Shown: in pieces, positions 11,399 to 21,915 of the stretch
How positions within the stretch are numbered: the first letter of the stretch is position 1
How the letters are laid out: every line of letters begins with the position of its first letter
NCBI GenBank assembly: GCA_916613615.1
Contig: OU744724.1
Location: 25,964,171 to 26,028,170, forward strand
DNA: 64,000 bases
Source: Steromphala cineraria
Lineage: Eukaryota > Mollusca > Gastropoda > Trochida > Trochidae
Reading direction: 5' to 3'
Position numbers and translations under genes: made by a program
Notes under the pieces: generated by a model
Databases searched by the model: none
What the model saw: the letters and a program-made list of their open reading frames with translations, nothing else
Told to the model about the DNA's origin: nothing

Positions 11399-11991
11399 GT
11401 GAGTTTGTATCCTGGTTGAGAAAAGAGCAATTTTAGCCATATCAAAGAAGTATCTAAAACATTTGTGTACACATGTACAAGGCTTTGTTGCAGGTAGCTG
11501 AATTCAGAAAAAAATTATTCATTACCGGTGTTGGAATAAAAATCACAATACTTTGTTTTTTGTAAACTATTTTGCATGGTTGAATGTAAACTAAGTGCTT
11601 CTTCTTTCATCAAGATGTTGTGAGTCAAAGATTTTTGTATATGTCATGTACATGTGTTACTAAAAGAATTATTTTGTGAATGTTTATGTTATCAAATTGA
11701 ATGAATCAATAAAGTGCTTAAACATTTGTTGGTCTGATATGTTGTTATGAAAAAATGTAAAAACCACACCCAGAAGTGAGAAATGATTCCATGCTTTACT
11801 GAAAGGGAATTTATTTTACATGTTACAATAGGGACCACTTCTAAGTATGAGTATCTTAACTTTAATATTTTGTCTAATTGAAAGTGAAACCTCATTTTAG
11901 TATTGGTTTTGAGGGATGAAGCCTGCTTTACAAATATAAAATTAATTTGGTCATGAGAACATGTTAAACAGGACGCACAGTATTCTGAACT
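11399..11991. other. Non-coding, nothing specific seen
   Basis: A+T-rich sequence between two repeats. An AATCAATAAAG at about 11703 could be a distal polyadenylation signal for the otubain gene but is more than 2.4 kb beyond the stop. No credible gene was found. Confidence 0.4.
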
Positions 11992-12106
11992 GTCAGTTTT
12001 ATGCCTTGCTGCTGACCCTTGAGTTTTCTGTGCTTGCTCTCTAGTCTGTAGGGGCACTATAGCAGCACAGAAAACTCAAGGGTATACAGCAAGGCATAAA
12101 ACTGAC
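11992..12106. repeat. Hairpin-forming dispersed repeat, copy 2
   Basis: Two arms of about 46 bases (GTCAGTTTTATGCCTTGCTG at the left and its complement ending CATAAAACTGAC at 12106) flank a loop of about 20 bases. The arms differ at only a few positions. The segment 1021-1090 carries the same arm and loop sequence, including CTCTAGTCTGTAGGGGC in reverse. Confidence 0.8.
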
Positions 12107-12119
12107 ACTTCGGAATCGG

Positions 12120-12912
12120 ATATTTTAGGCTTTGTGTAGGAAGATGGGCACAGAGGTGTTTCTTCATTGTTTCCATAACAAGGTTGGTGTCAGTAATATA
12201 CATGATATCAATGTGCAAGATTCAATGTTTTTTTCTGTAAGATTGTCTGAAAATAGCCACCTGCTGCACTGTTCGAAAAATGTTAAATGGGGTTTAGGTC
12301 TGGAGATCGCGCTGGCCCATCCCTACGGACAAATGTTTCCTGTTCGAGACATTTTTTAATCACACTTGCCGTATGTGACGGGTGTGTCATCCATCAAGTG
12401 TAATTCAGGACCCAAAGCACCAGCTTACTGTTTAACGTAGACGTAAAGGATTTCATCCATTTAACTACCCCTCTCGTTGTATTGCGAAAAGAACTGTAGA
12501 CAAGGCATTATGTGCTCATGACACGTGTTCGCACCAACTCCAAGCGTTCCCACCTGTGACACAAGGTAAGCGAGATGTGAACACATGTCCATGATTTCAG
12601 AATGGAGATGGTACCATAACGTTTATGTGGAGATGTTTATCCTAGATGTGTTCAGGATTTCATTTCGTAGGGTGGTAGCTGAAGGGTGATACAATGATCT
12701 TGTCGTTACGTTGTTGACCTTTGATGACCATCACCATGACAATGTGCTTCTGTTCCAAACGGTTGATGCCTGTTCCCATCTTCCCACGGCAAGGTGAAAA
12801 CGTATCGAGCAACTCCTCGGTTAGACCTTGCCATCACAAGGTAGAAAACTGGTGATCCGGAGCAGCGACACCTATCGTGATCACGAGTTACGCCCCTTAT
12901 CAGCTCTTTCAA
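12120..12912 (-). pseudogene. Decayed Tc1/mariner-type (DDE/D) transposase
   Basis: Read on the minus strand, 12280-12430 gives a broken frame with the wording DGPARSPDLNPI, then a stop where Glu is expected, then H. This is the signature around the third catalytic acid of Tc1/mariner transposases (normally SPDLNPIEHxW). Upstream of it in the same sense, around 12330-12400, is a frame-shifted equivalent of the segment carrying the second acid (THPSHTASVIKKCLEQETFV). The remaining sequence to about 12912 is collinear with such a gene but full of stops and shifts. It cannot be active. Boundaries are approximate. Confidence 0.7.
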
Positions 12913-13605
12913 GAAAAGCCAATGTAATTGCCGTTTACATTCGGAACAAATTCAAAATACTAACAGACGATCTTTTTAAAAACTATCCGAGTGAAATTTA
13001 ATATTAAACTTCAGTCCGCATGGTTGTTTTCATGTTTTTGATGAGCACCGAGAATGCAGAGAAGACAAACATTAACGTATCACTCAAATAAAGTGTTTCC
13101 CTCCCTTGTAAAACGCATACAAAAGTATGCTGTCTTCTGATTGGACTATTCTACTTCCGTGCAGCGGGTTGAAATGCTAGCACAGAAATTACGGCCAAAG
13201 ATGTCAAGGGAGGAAATGGGAAAGTTTAGAAACTTTTTCGTTTCGCTCGTGACGTTGTGAATATGGCCTGTTCCATGCACTGTTAACAATGCTTTGGTTC
13301 ATGTAAGGGGCGTTTCCATAATCAACAGCATTTGCTGTAAGTTGAATGTTTCTAACATATGTTCTTCAAAACGACGGCAGAGTTCTGGATGGAAAACCAT
13401 CTTCGTACGAAACAAATTGAGTTTGGAACTACAAAATGGATTGAAACTTCAAAATTGTGCTCAATTTTGCAACACTATATATCACATTAACACTAAATAA
13501 CGGTATTTATTAAAACGGGGGACTATATATAAAGGCTTCAAAGAAACCAATAACCCTCCAGACATGGCAACGAAATCCATTGACTAACTCTAAATACATG
13601 TTGTA
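12913..13605. other. Intergenic, nothing specific seen
   Basis: No coding sequence, tandem repeat or inverted repeat stood out. The left part may still belong to the transposase-bearing element. Confidence 0.4.
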
Positions 13606-14498
13606 ATACATTTACATTCATATTCTTGACATGGTACAGATTTGAACTTTTAGTGTCAAATAGTCATTTTGTTTTAAGTAAGTGTTTTGGTTAGATTTTC
13701 AGGAGAGTAAAACGCGTTTTTGGACCCCTTGTTATAATTTTAAACTTGAAATGTATATTCCTGATGCAAAAATTAATATGTTAATTTCAATACTGTCACG
13801 GAAACTGTACACGATTCATTTATTATTTGTTCCCTAATAGTGATATACATCTGGAGACATGAAAAACATACAACGTATTTAAAAAAAATACCGTTTGCCA
13901 TGCAGTCTTGTAATTAAGCGTCTGTTACTGTCTCTAACGAGTTCCAACGTTGAATTTGATGTCAATTTCACAGTTGCCGTGACAACGCACGTGCATCCCG
14001 TGCAAATTGCGTTGTAGGTTTGTTTAATCTCGATTTGAAATGGGCTGTATATCTTGCCTCCATTTTAACATATAAGTTGTCATATGTTTAAAATCAAGAA
14101 ACACCACACCTCATAACTTTAACTTAAATCAAAACATTCTACGACAAAAGGAGGCCTTATCGATAAATCTTCCAACTTTACTGCCTTAACCTTTTCCTTC
14201 ACTCCGTCAACCGGAACCGTGTGAGGGTAATGGACCCGAAGAACGATTTGAAAGGCCGTGTTGAATGATTAAATGCTCAATTTAATATATTCCACGTGAA
14301 TTAATGAAATGTCTGAGAGCAGATCATTCTGAAGACATATATATCTATATTTAATTTTTTGAGAAATAAGTTTTGACACACCAAAATTATTTTGATTCCA
14401 GGCGAGAGAAATCGTTGCCACATTTTGCTCACTTCGTTCGCATAAGGGAAAAATGGTTACTTTTATTATCAGTGCGCAAACGCTAAACTTGCCCTTTG
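13606..14498 (-). mobile_element. Partial, rearranged copy of the 736-bp inverted-repeat element
   Basis: This stretch is the reverse complement of much of 21916-22651. Shared segments include GTTGCCACATTTTGCTCACT against the copy near 21970, and TGACAACGCACGTGCATCCC at about 13979 against GGGATGCACGTGCGTTGTCA near 22367. The right end carries the terminal sequence CGCTAAACTTGCCCTTTG (ending 14498), but the left terminal repeat is not evident. There seems to be extra sequence between about 13635 and 13800 absent from the other copy. Confidence 0.7.
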
Positions 14499-15846
14499 AC
14501 TGACCACTCCATTGAATTTTTAGTACTTTTCTCATCAATAATTGAGAAAATGCTAAAAATTATAATCTGTGAGTAAATTTGTGATTCTTTGAGTTGAATT
14601 TGTTGATCAATCACTTCTCCCGTTAGATTAGCCATTATCTTTAACAGAGGCCAGGTTATTTTTTTGTGCAATTTTCTTTCACTTGTATAGATTCATAATT
14701 TGTGATTTTGAAGGTTCATACTCAGCTTTAATTTTTTGCTTTGAAGTAATTTACTAAAAGGTTATCATTTCAGTCAAGAGAATGATAATTATCACATTGC
14801 AGCACACAATAATGTTTTCAAATATTTGTTTTCAATTAACAGGTAACTTCGATTTGGAAGCCAAGACGTTGTAAAAACAGTTACCCAGAGACAGTGAATC
14901 GTAAATCGGGTGAAGTTTTCGTTTCTACACTCCTAGATGATCGTTCTTTCGTAATCCCTAATTGTTTGCCTGAAAATGTGTATTATCAGAACCCTTTTCT
15001 GTTCGAAAAATGGGAGTTGCTTAATTAAGTTAGACTTAATGTGTATATACGAAGAAAGAAGTCGTGACCTTTTTAAAAGTTGAAGTTGAAGTTTTTGTTA
15101 ATTAGGAGGTGATTCAAGTTATAAGATTGATTACAGTATAATCCTCCATATTACTGAAATGATGACAATTAACCCGAAATTCAACACTAGTTATGTTGCT
15201 GTCACCAAGACTCTTTAGTAGATCACTAAATGTTAAATATGCAAAAAAGCGGTGGAGACAAATTCGAATTTCAAATGACTAAGACATCATAAAAAAAAAT
15301 AATTAAAAAAAAAACAGACAAAAAACAAACAAACCACAAAACGTTTTTGATTTATTTCACAATTCAAATACATATATGTCAGATGCAATCTAATATTAAA
15401 TGCAGATAATTAAAATACAATTGATCATAATCAAAAATGTTCAAAACAATCTTTAATTTGCATGTTTTTAACATGAGGCATATACCTTTCGTTCAAAATG
15501 TATTATGTATTTTTATATATAATTTATGACTGTTCTTCCATTTTAATTTGTTTATGCCAAATACATCTTCTTCAAATGAAAAACATTTATCGGGCAACCC
15601 GATAATCCATATTCATATACAATGATGTTTCCAATGAGGCGGAAACTCTTAACCAAATATGGTACGCAAGTAAAAAACATCAAAGCATGGGTTAAAACGG
15701 GGTTGCAAATGTTAGCAATTGTTTTCATTTTCGTTGAAAAAAAAGTATCCATTTTTAAAGAAAATGTGCTTCAGTGCATTTCAAGGTTTAAACACACACA
15801 AAAATATTCAAAAACACCATTAGTAAAAATGTTTATAAACCTACGC
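14499..15846. other. Intergenic, no gene seen
   Basis: A+T-rich sequence with an A-rich run at 15288-15325. No credible coding sequence, and no inverted or tandem repeat of note. Confidence 0.4.
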
Positions 15847-16215
15847 TTAAAGGGGCAGTAGCACGTTTTTTGATCATTTTATATTTTAAATTTTTCACTG
15901 ATAATTGAAAGTTAATGCTAAATGTATTATTTTGATAGTGTCAAAAATCTCATAACACAAACCAATTTAATCATCCATAGTCAGAGAACAAAGTATAAAG
16001 ATTCACCTAAAATCCATAGGCAGCCATTTTGTGTGAACACCTTTAATTCATTTTGTATAAGAATATGGAATAGCATGGCTAAACTTTACATTATATATTT
16101 GATTTATTACTGCTCCATTTAGTTTAAATGCATTGTCTTTCAATTGGAACCATTAATTTTCATTTTCCTGACTTCACCTTACAATCCCCCTAAAAGCGTG
16201 CTACTGCCCCTTTAA
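15847..16215 (+). mobile_element. TTAA-flanked MITE, family 1, copy 1
   Basis: The ends are mirror images: TTAAAGGGGCAGTAGCACG at the left and CGTGCTACTGCCCCTTTAA at the right, 369 bp apart. The interior (ATTTTGATAGTGTCAAAAATC, GTGTGAACACCTTTAATTCA, TCAATTGGAACCATTAATTT) recurs in five other copies in this window. There is no coding capacity. TTAA at both ends is the signature target of piggyBac-type transposons; the family assignment is inferred from that. Confidence 0.9.
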
Positions 16216-16813
16216 CAAGAATGATAAACTTCTTTGATGGGCATTCTAGAAGTTGCGATGATGAAGAAGATGAAGGCAATATTATGGATATACAACTTCT
16301 TTATTCAGGTTTGCGACGTTTCGACATAGATACTAATGTCGTTATCAAGCGAGTAATGCAGGTGATACAGTAAAGCAGGATATATATGTACCTGATGTTT
16401 TTACAGTAGATAGGGAGTGAGTTGTTTGTACAATAAACACGGTTGATGTACAGAGCATGATTAAGTAGTGATGAGCTGATGTACATAAAAGGATAATGTT
16501 TGTACAATAGATAATAATGTTGTTACCTCTTTTGCTGTAACAACATTATTATCTATTGTACAAACATTATCCTTTTATGTACATCAGCTCATCACTACTT
16601 AATCATGCTCTGTACATCAACCGTGTTTATTGTACAAACAACTCACTCCCTATCTACTGTAAAAACATCAGGTACATATATATCCTGCTTTACTGTATCA
16701 CCTGCATTACTCGCTTGATAACGACATTAGTATCTATGTCGAAACGTCGCAAACCTGAATAAAGAAGTTGTATATCCATAATATTGCCTTCATCTTCTTC
16801 AAGAATGATAAAC
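16216..16813. repeat. Near-perfect 540-bp palindrome flanked by 14-bp direct repeats
   Basis: Arms 16262-16526 and 16537-16801 (265 bp each) are reverse complements around a 10-base spacer (CTCTTTTGCT). In a 207-base stretch both arms translate to the same 68-residue string, so they are identical or nearly so there. The direct repeat CAAGAATGATAAAC occurs at 16216-16229 and 16800-16813, consistent with a target-site duplication around an inserted head-to-head element. The arms contain GAAACGTCGCAAACCTGAAT and AATAAAGAAGTTG; a related AATAAAGAAGTTGTA end is at about 42957. The arm ORF is a by-product of symmetry and not a gene. Confidence 0.85.
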
Positions 16814-18162
16814 ACAACTTATAGCATGTTGGAATGGTAAATCTTTAAATGTTGTGAATTGAAATTTACCTTACATGAAATAAAACTTGAATAATAAAGC
16901 ATTATTTTGAATGTTAGTTTATTTAGAATATTATTAGTTTCATAATGCGAATATATCAACAAGAATGGCTTGATATGTTGTTAGTTAATAAAGTCAACAT
17001 CTGGTTTAATATATCGACATCAGATTTCAGTACCATGTGAAAAAACACAACGTTATGAAAATTACAGATTATACTTTTCATGATGATATATGTACAAAAC
17101 CATTACCGATACCGGTATTTATTTTATCAAATCCAAAATGCTTTCATTCATAAGTCTTGGTATTTGGATATTTGTTTTAAATAGCAACTTTCCCATCATA
17201 TACAATGGCATATATTTATTAACTTAAATTACGGGAACAACTGCCTATAAAGAAATATCTTATACGAAATTTTGACTTTCATTCTCACATAATGTTCTTG
17301 AAAATAAAACAAATTAAACAGAGCAGATAAATTATGATCAAGTATTTAGGTAATATGTATGCATAGTAAATGCCTTTCTCTCCCCACAGTGGCAGATCAA
17401 GTCAGGAAATGTTGATACACGAATGGGTAATGCAGCTGACACAAGTTTCTTACATAAAATGAGTTTATTAAACAAAATGATTTTTTTACATATTTGTATT
17501 GGTTAAACAACGAAAACTACCTTAAACAAAACACTTAATAAATTACTTATATGAATATCATTTAAAACTAAACATTCAAATGGACACCATAATACGATCA
17601 TTGTTGTAATCTATCATTCTCATTTATCTTAACTGGTGTTCAAACAACCCTGGGCAAATATTCTATATTCAAAACTCTTCTAACCGTACACTCGATGGAT
17701 TAACGGACGTGTTGATGTTAAAGAAACTGGACTATGCCCAGTTCCAGGGCCTCATTCCGCATGCGCTACAATTGCGCACGCGGAACAAGGCCCGGAAACC
17801 AGGTTGGACCATGACATGGATAATTTACAAGTAATTTTTATACAACTTTTTTCACACCAAACTTTGACCTATGGGTCCCAAGACTAATCCACCTAGATTT
17901 ATATTTTTCTTATCATATTTCAGAAATCCTTAACAACTGGTGTTCTGTCGTTTTGCCTACAGCTTAAAACAACACGTTATGGTCTGTCGGTCACAGCTGT
18001 ACATAGGCAGTCAGTGACAGAGAGCGTAAATGATACTCTATCCAACCTACAAACGAGACAGAAATGAAAAAGGTCGCATTTATTTGTATCTGATAAAAAT
18101 TTGGATTTGTAAAGAGCTGCCTCATTCATAAATGTAATACGATTATGGTTTCTGGTTTTTCA
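16814..18162. other. Intergenic, no gene seen; element ends and one GC-rich hairpin
   Basis: At about 17377-17430 is a single end of the CACAGAGGCAGATCAAGTCA family (see 57081 and 59641), with no partner. At 17748-17793 is a GC-rich hairpin (GGGCCTCATTCCGCATGCGC against GCGCACGCGGAACAAGGCC). Otherwise A+T-rich and featureless. Confidence 0.5.
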
Positions 18163-18432
18163 GATGTCTACGTCAAGGAAAAACAATTATTTATATGTAT
18201 TTTAGATTTTTTAAATCACATTTTGTTAATGTATATTCAAACAGTATATTATTTAACGTAATATAAAATATTGATTGTTGCAGCAAATCCTTTTTTAAGA
18301 CTGTACGTCAAGGTAAATTTGTATATATATGTTTATTATTTTTTTATCACATTTTTTTCATGTTTATACATACTGTATATCAAATAATATAATATAAAAT
18401 ATTGATTGTTGCAGCAAATCCTTTTTTAAGTC
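18163..18432. repeat. Tandem duplication of about 130 bp
   Basis: The phrase ATATTGATTGTTGCAGCAAA followed by TCCTTTTTTAAG occurs at about 18268 and again 131 bases later. Each is preceded by a similar stretch containing ACGTCAAGG and ATTTTTTAAATCACATTTTG/ATTTTTTTATCACATTTTTT. Two copies, diverged. Confidence 0.7.
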
Positions 18433-19079
18433 TGTAACTTTCAAAAATGTGTTTAGGATGATCAAGAGAAGAAATGTGAAGATGAAGATGATATAAATCA
18501 AAGAAAACTGACCTTGAATATATTTATATTATCTACTATTTAAGAAAACAAAATGCAGTCATGGTCAGATCCACAACAAAATTATTTATGGCAAAATACA
18601 AATACAATCAAATTTTACTAGTTTATGGAATTCTTCTCTAATAGCATTTTTGTATACATTTATCCAAAAAGCATAATATCTCAATGAACTTTTTGATACA
18701 AGGCTTTTACACTAGCTAATATGGCACAAGCACGGATATATCATTATATTCCTTGCCTTAAAAATAGCGTGACGTTAGTCGAATATACTTATGGTACTCT
18801 ATATATATTTCCAAGATAGGTTCGTGTATGTTGTTTTGCAAGAAAATATACGCAAAGGACATCTATCAACCATAGAGCCAAGGCACTCTTGTTGCACAAG
18901 TGACGAAAATATCTATGTATTGTACGTTCATGTTATTTGCAGGTTTTATAACACATATCCTCACACACTGCATATTTTTCTCACTGACGAAACTGAATTT
19001 GACAAAAGTGCTGGATGTAACCTAATGAGACCTTTAGTTAAAGAACTTATGCATAGGCATACCACATGAAATAAAGGCA
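18433..19079. other. Intergenic downstream of GPCR-A, nothing specific seen
   Basis: No convincing coding sequence; the short open frame at about 18791-19069 has no recognisable motif and does not begin in a good start context. Confidence 0.4.
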
Positions 19080-19450
19080 TAGGCACGATTTCATTACTTC
19101 ACTTTTCCTAACTTGCTCTCAAAGACACGATATCAATAACCTCACCTTTTTAACTTGCTCTCAAAGACATGATATCAATAACTTCACTTTTCCTAACTTG
19201 CTCTCAAAGACACGATATCAACAACTTCACTTTTCCTAACTTGCTTTCATAGGCACGATATCAATAAGTTCACTTTTCAAACTTGCTCTCAAAGACACGA
19301 TATCAAAAACTTCACTTTTCCTAACTTGCTCTCATAGGCAAGATATCATTAAGTTCACTTTTCCTAACTTGCTCTCAAAGACACGATATCAATAAGTTCA
19401 CTTTTCCTAACTTGCTCTCATAGGCACTGAACCATTTCTTCACTTTTCTT
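19080..19450. repeat. 43-bp minisatellite, about eight copies, downstream of GPCR-A
   Basis: Units built on TTCACTTTTCCTAACTTGCT, CTCAAAGACACGATATCAAT and a short tail repeat every 42-43 bases with substitutions (AAAGACACG / ATAGGCACG variants alternate). The array ends about 130 bases from the 3' end of GPCR-A, so it could fall in the 3' UTR of that gene. Confidence 0.9.
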
Positions 19451-19583
19451 GCTCTATCAATTGAAATATCTGCTTGAAATGCTTCATCGTCCAAAAGCTT
19501 TCAAAATCAGTGTCAGAAGTCCTCGATTTGAGTTTTAACCTTTGCTAGGGAAGGCGATGCTCATACTATTCAAAGATGTAAAG

Positions 19584-20684
19584 TCAGTTGGAGTTTATGT
19601 TACATTGTTGCAACACATTTTCGCTCACACTATACACACCATTCACTGACGAGCCAAGATTTTGTGAACTTGACAAACGCGCTGAGTTACCTAGATTCCT
19701 TGAGTTGGCAAGACTTGCTCTTGAAAGTATCATTGTCGCAGTTGTTTTTAACTTTCTTCCGCGAATCATCGACCATAACTCCGAACGGAAGCGTCTGCCG
19801 CTGATTATGTAGGCAATGAAGTTAGTTGAGTTGTTAACATAGTACAACAGATTGACAATATGATAGTGTAGAAGGCGTTGGTCTGTTTCTTTCGGTTCCC
19901 ACAGGGCCTCCTCAAGATAGAACACGGAAATGGGTAGCGTGAAGACCAGGTACATGACATTAAGGACCAACAGCATGATCGTCATGGATGATACCAGTTT
20001 CTCTTTCTTTCCACTTTGTCCTCTTCGATCAATTGAATATTTTGCCAATGTTTTAGAATGTCTAACTAGACCCACAATAATAGCAGTGTTTCCAACGAGC
20101 TGACAGGCAAATGGTCCGATGCTGAATAAAAATAAGTCAATCCACGCAAATGTTTTCTCCTCAAATATTTCATAATCAGAATTATTTATTGTAGAACATG
20201 CCATCCCTTCTTCTTCTTCGGATTGTCTTAGATCATATCCAATTAGAAAATGACAATTGACAAGGAGCAGTACCACACAAATAATTACAAGATTGATAAT
20301 GGTCATTTTCTTAGTACAGATAAGTTTCACTCTGTGAGGTATCCAAACTGATATTGAACGTTCCAACGTTGCGGATACCATGATCCAGGCTGACATATCC
20401 AGACTGAAGTACAACATCCAGGGGAGAACCTTACATGGAAATGAACTGACATCCCGTATATCCACGCCCATGTATTTAATGAACAAAGGTAATAATCCTG
20501 TATAAAGGACCAGTAAATCTGCCACAGAGAGACAAATCAGATACCGGGTAAGTCGAGATGTTCTCATTGACTTCCGGCAAAGCACAATCAATGATAGGAC
20601 ATTTCCAATCGTCCCTACAATCAACAAGGAACATGGTACAACCTTCCAGATCAACTCAACGTCTTTGCCTGTGGAGTCACTCAT
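19584..20684 (-). CDS. GPCR-A: single-exon class A (rhodopsin-like) receptor, peptide-receptor type
   Basis: The product is 366 residues with seven hydrophobic segments at about 13-37, 46-68, 85-107, 127-148, 181-207, 232-257 and 277-299. Class A landmarks: GN in TM1, LSVADL in TM2, the C84-C163 pair linking TM3 to loop 2, ERS (108-110) where DRY is usual, TLPIS in TM6, and NFIAY in place of NPxxY in TM7, followed by an amphipathic RFRSEL helix 8. The start is taken at 20684, matching GPCR-C; the frame stays open 22 codons further but only to a TTG, and the corresponding bases upstream of GPCR-C do not keep the frame. It lies in a plasma membrane and by wording resembles invertebrate neuropeptide receptors (FMRFamide/TRH-like); the ligand is unknown. 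It is an inverted paralogue of GPCR-C. N-X-S sits in loop 2 (N167), but the N-terminal sequon of GPCR-C is lost (MSDST). Confidence 0.95.
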   Translation of the reverse strand: MSDSTGKDVELIWKVVPCSLLIVGTIGNVLSLIVLCRKSMRTSRLTRYLICLSVADLLVLYTGLLPLFIKYMGVDIRDVSSFPCKVLPWMLYFSLDMSAWIMVSATLERSISVWIPHRVKLICTKKMTIINLVIICVVLLLVNCHFLIGYDLRQSEEEEGMACSTINNSDYEIFEEKTFAWIDLFLFSIGPFACQLVGNTAIIVGLVRHSKTLAKYSIDRRGQSGKKEKLVSSMTIMLLVLNVMYLVFTLPISVFYLEEALWEPKETDQRLLHYHIVNLLYYVNNSTNFIAYIISGRRFRSELWSMIRGRKLKTTATMILSRASLANSRNLGNSARLSSSQNLGSSVNGVYSVSENVLQQCNINSN

Positions 20685-21500
20685 TTTCTGAACAAATGGT
20701 TCTCTTAATTGAAACTTAGCCTTAAATTGTTGACAATCAGCCTCTCTCAAACAATTGAAGAGATATGGAACAGATATCCAGTTTTCTTTCCGCCCTTCGT
20801 ATCTCTCACTCTTCGATGTCTTTGAAACAACGGAATTGGTCAGTCGAAATCTTTAGTGCTTCCAAATTTACAAAAGGTCACACGAATCAACAGTACCTAC
20901 CCGTTTTGTTCAGAAACTTAAACCACGGGTTGCCATATTACAACACATGTCCCTTGAAAATTAGCTTCCTGAAGTAATGATATCACAATCTACTTGTCGC
21001 ATTACCTTGTTAGTGTCTTGTGTGAAGTAACTGAAGTGCGCACAATGCATGAGTTGTATATATACATATACCCACGTGACTGCTGAGACATGTTCAGCCA
21101 CCCATGTCTATCTACTTTACTGAACAGATTGTTGATACCCAACTACACAGGTGATTCATATCAACTAGCTGACTTTATGCAAACCAGGGCGTTTCTTCTT
21201 TTTATTTAAATTGTCTTGTACCTTTATTATATTTATTGAATTGAGTTATTTGAAGATATTCAATCGTGTGGCCAAATGGAATGTTATTAGATGTTTTGGT
21301 ACTTATCCAAAAGGTCGGTCTTTCAGTATGCATGACAAAACGTAATTTTTCTTTTGTTATCAAGATTTCTCACAAAGACTGACTAATTATACGCTCTTAA
21401 TGTTTGTACCTCGTGTTAAAGTTAGTGTACATTCCTATTGTCTATCATCTCTCAAGACGAGGTGGATATTTCATTACAAATAACTTGACTTTATAGACTG
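19613..21500 (-). repeat. Left arm of the GPCR inverted duplication
   Basis: On the minus strand this segment aligns with about 44115-46597 on the plus strand. Alignment covers the coding region, the leader, the TATA-like run, the stretch GGTGGCTGAACATGTCTCAG (against GGTGGCTGAACATATCTCAA), TGTCTATCTACTTTACTGAA in reverse, and on to TTTGTAATGAAATATCCACC. Recognisable similarity stops a few codons before the GPCR stop at one end and near 21500 at the other. The right arm is longer because of repeat expansion. Confidence 0.85.
20685..21075 (-). promoter_or_regulatory. Leader and TATA-type promoter of GPCR-A
   Basis: Read on the minus strand, a TATATGTATATATACAAC run (about 21051-21070) follows CAGTCACGTGGG. 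GPCR-C has the same arrangement (CAGTCACGCGGC then TATATATATATATACAAC, 44530-44555). Between TATA and ATG lie about 380 bases, which include one copy of the leader unit that is repeated four times in GPCR-C (ATCATTACTTCAGGAAGC... AATTTTCAAGGGACATG). Conservation of both parts between the paralogues is the reason to call this the promoter and leader. Confidence 0.6.
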
Positions 21501-21561
21501 TTACTTCACAATCGCAGTGTCCTGTTATAGGGAGAATTGATATAATTGATGTTCGCTATGC

Positions 21562-21755
21562 CTGTCTGATTAAACTCGGCCTAGTTCCGAGGAATAAAAG
21601 TGATAAAATAAAACCTATCGAGAATCGAACTTGTTATTTCGATAGGTTTCCTTTCCACTGAGCCTACGGTCCTAGAGTGGAGGATTCCATATCTCCGTAG
21701 AGTTAATATTTTGAATATGTTATTCCTCGGAACTAGGCCGATTTTAAACAGACTG
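21562..21755 (-). mobile_element. Small inverted-repeat element with a tRNA-like interior
   Basis: The ends mirror each other: CGGCCTAGTTCCGAGGAATA near 21577 and TATTCCTCGGAACTAGGCCG at 21721-21740, with outer bases GTCTGATTAAACT / TTTTAAACAGAC also paired. On the minus strand the interior holds TAGGCTCAGTGGAAAG and, about 35 bases later, AGTTCGATTCTC, which resemble the A and B boxes of a tRNA gene. It is therefore either a MITE that captured a tRNA-derived SINE or a SINE-like core bounded by inverted ends. Confidence 0.65.
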
Positions 21756-21915
21756 TTCGCTTGCCAACATTTGATAAATACGTTTTCGATATGATAATTC
21801 GGTTATACATGTGTTCTTCAAGTAACACCAAAAATATAGTTATATCTCTTGTCATAATCTACTTTTCATAAAGGGGATACTTTGTTTTTCTTCTAGTCCG
21901 TGTTCCGTTGTCCAT

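Noticed and set aside
11692..12057. 121-residue minus-strand frame
   Set aside because: It begins in the loop and arm of the hairpin repeat at 11992-12106 and has no motif; the same first residues appear at 1021 because the repeat is copied there.
16301..16762. Two identical 68-residue frames on opposite strands
   Set aside because: They are the same DNA read from both arms of a palindrome; there is no family motif and no supporting start or splice context.
20685..20750. 22-residue N-terminal extension of GPCR-A
   Set aside because: It begins with TTG, and the homologous stretch upstream of GPCR-C has indels that break the frame, so it is leader sequence.
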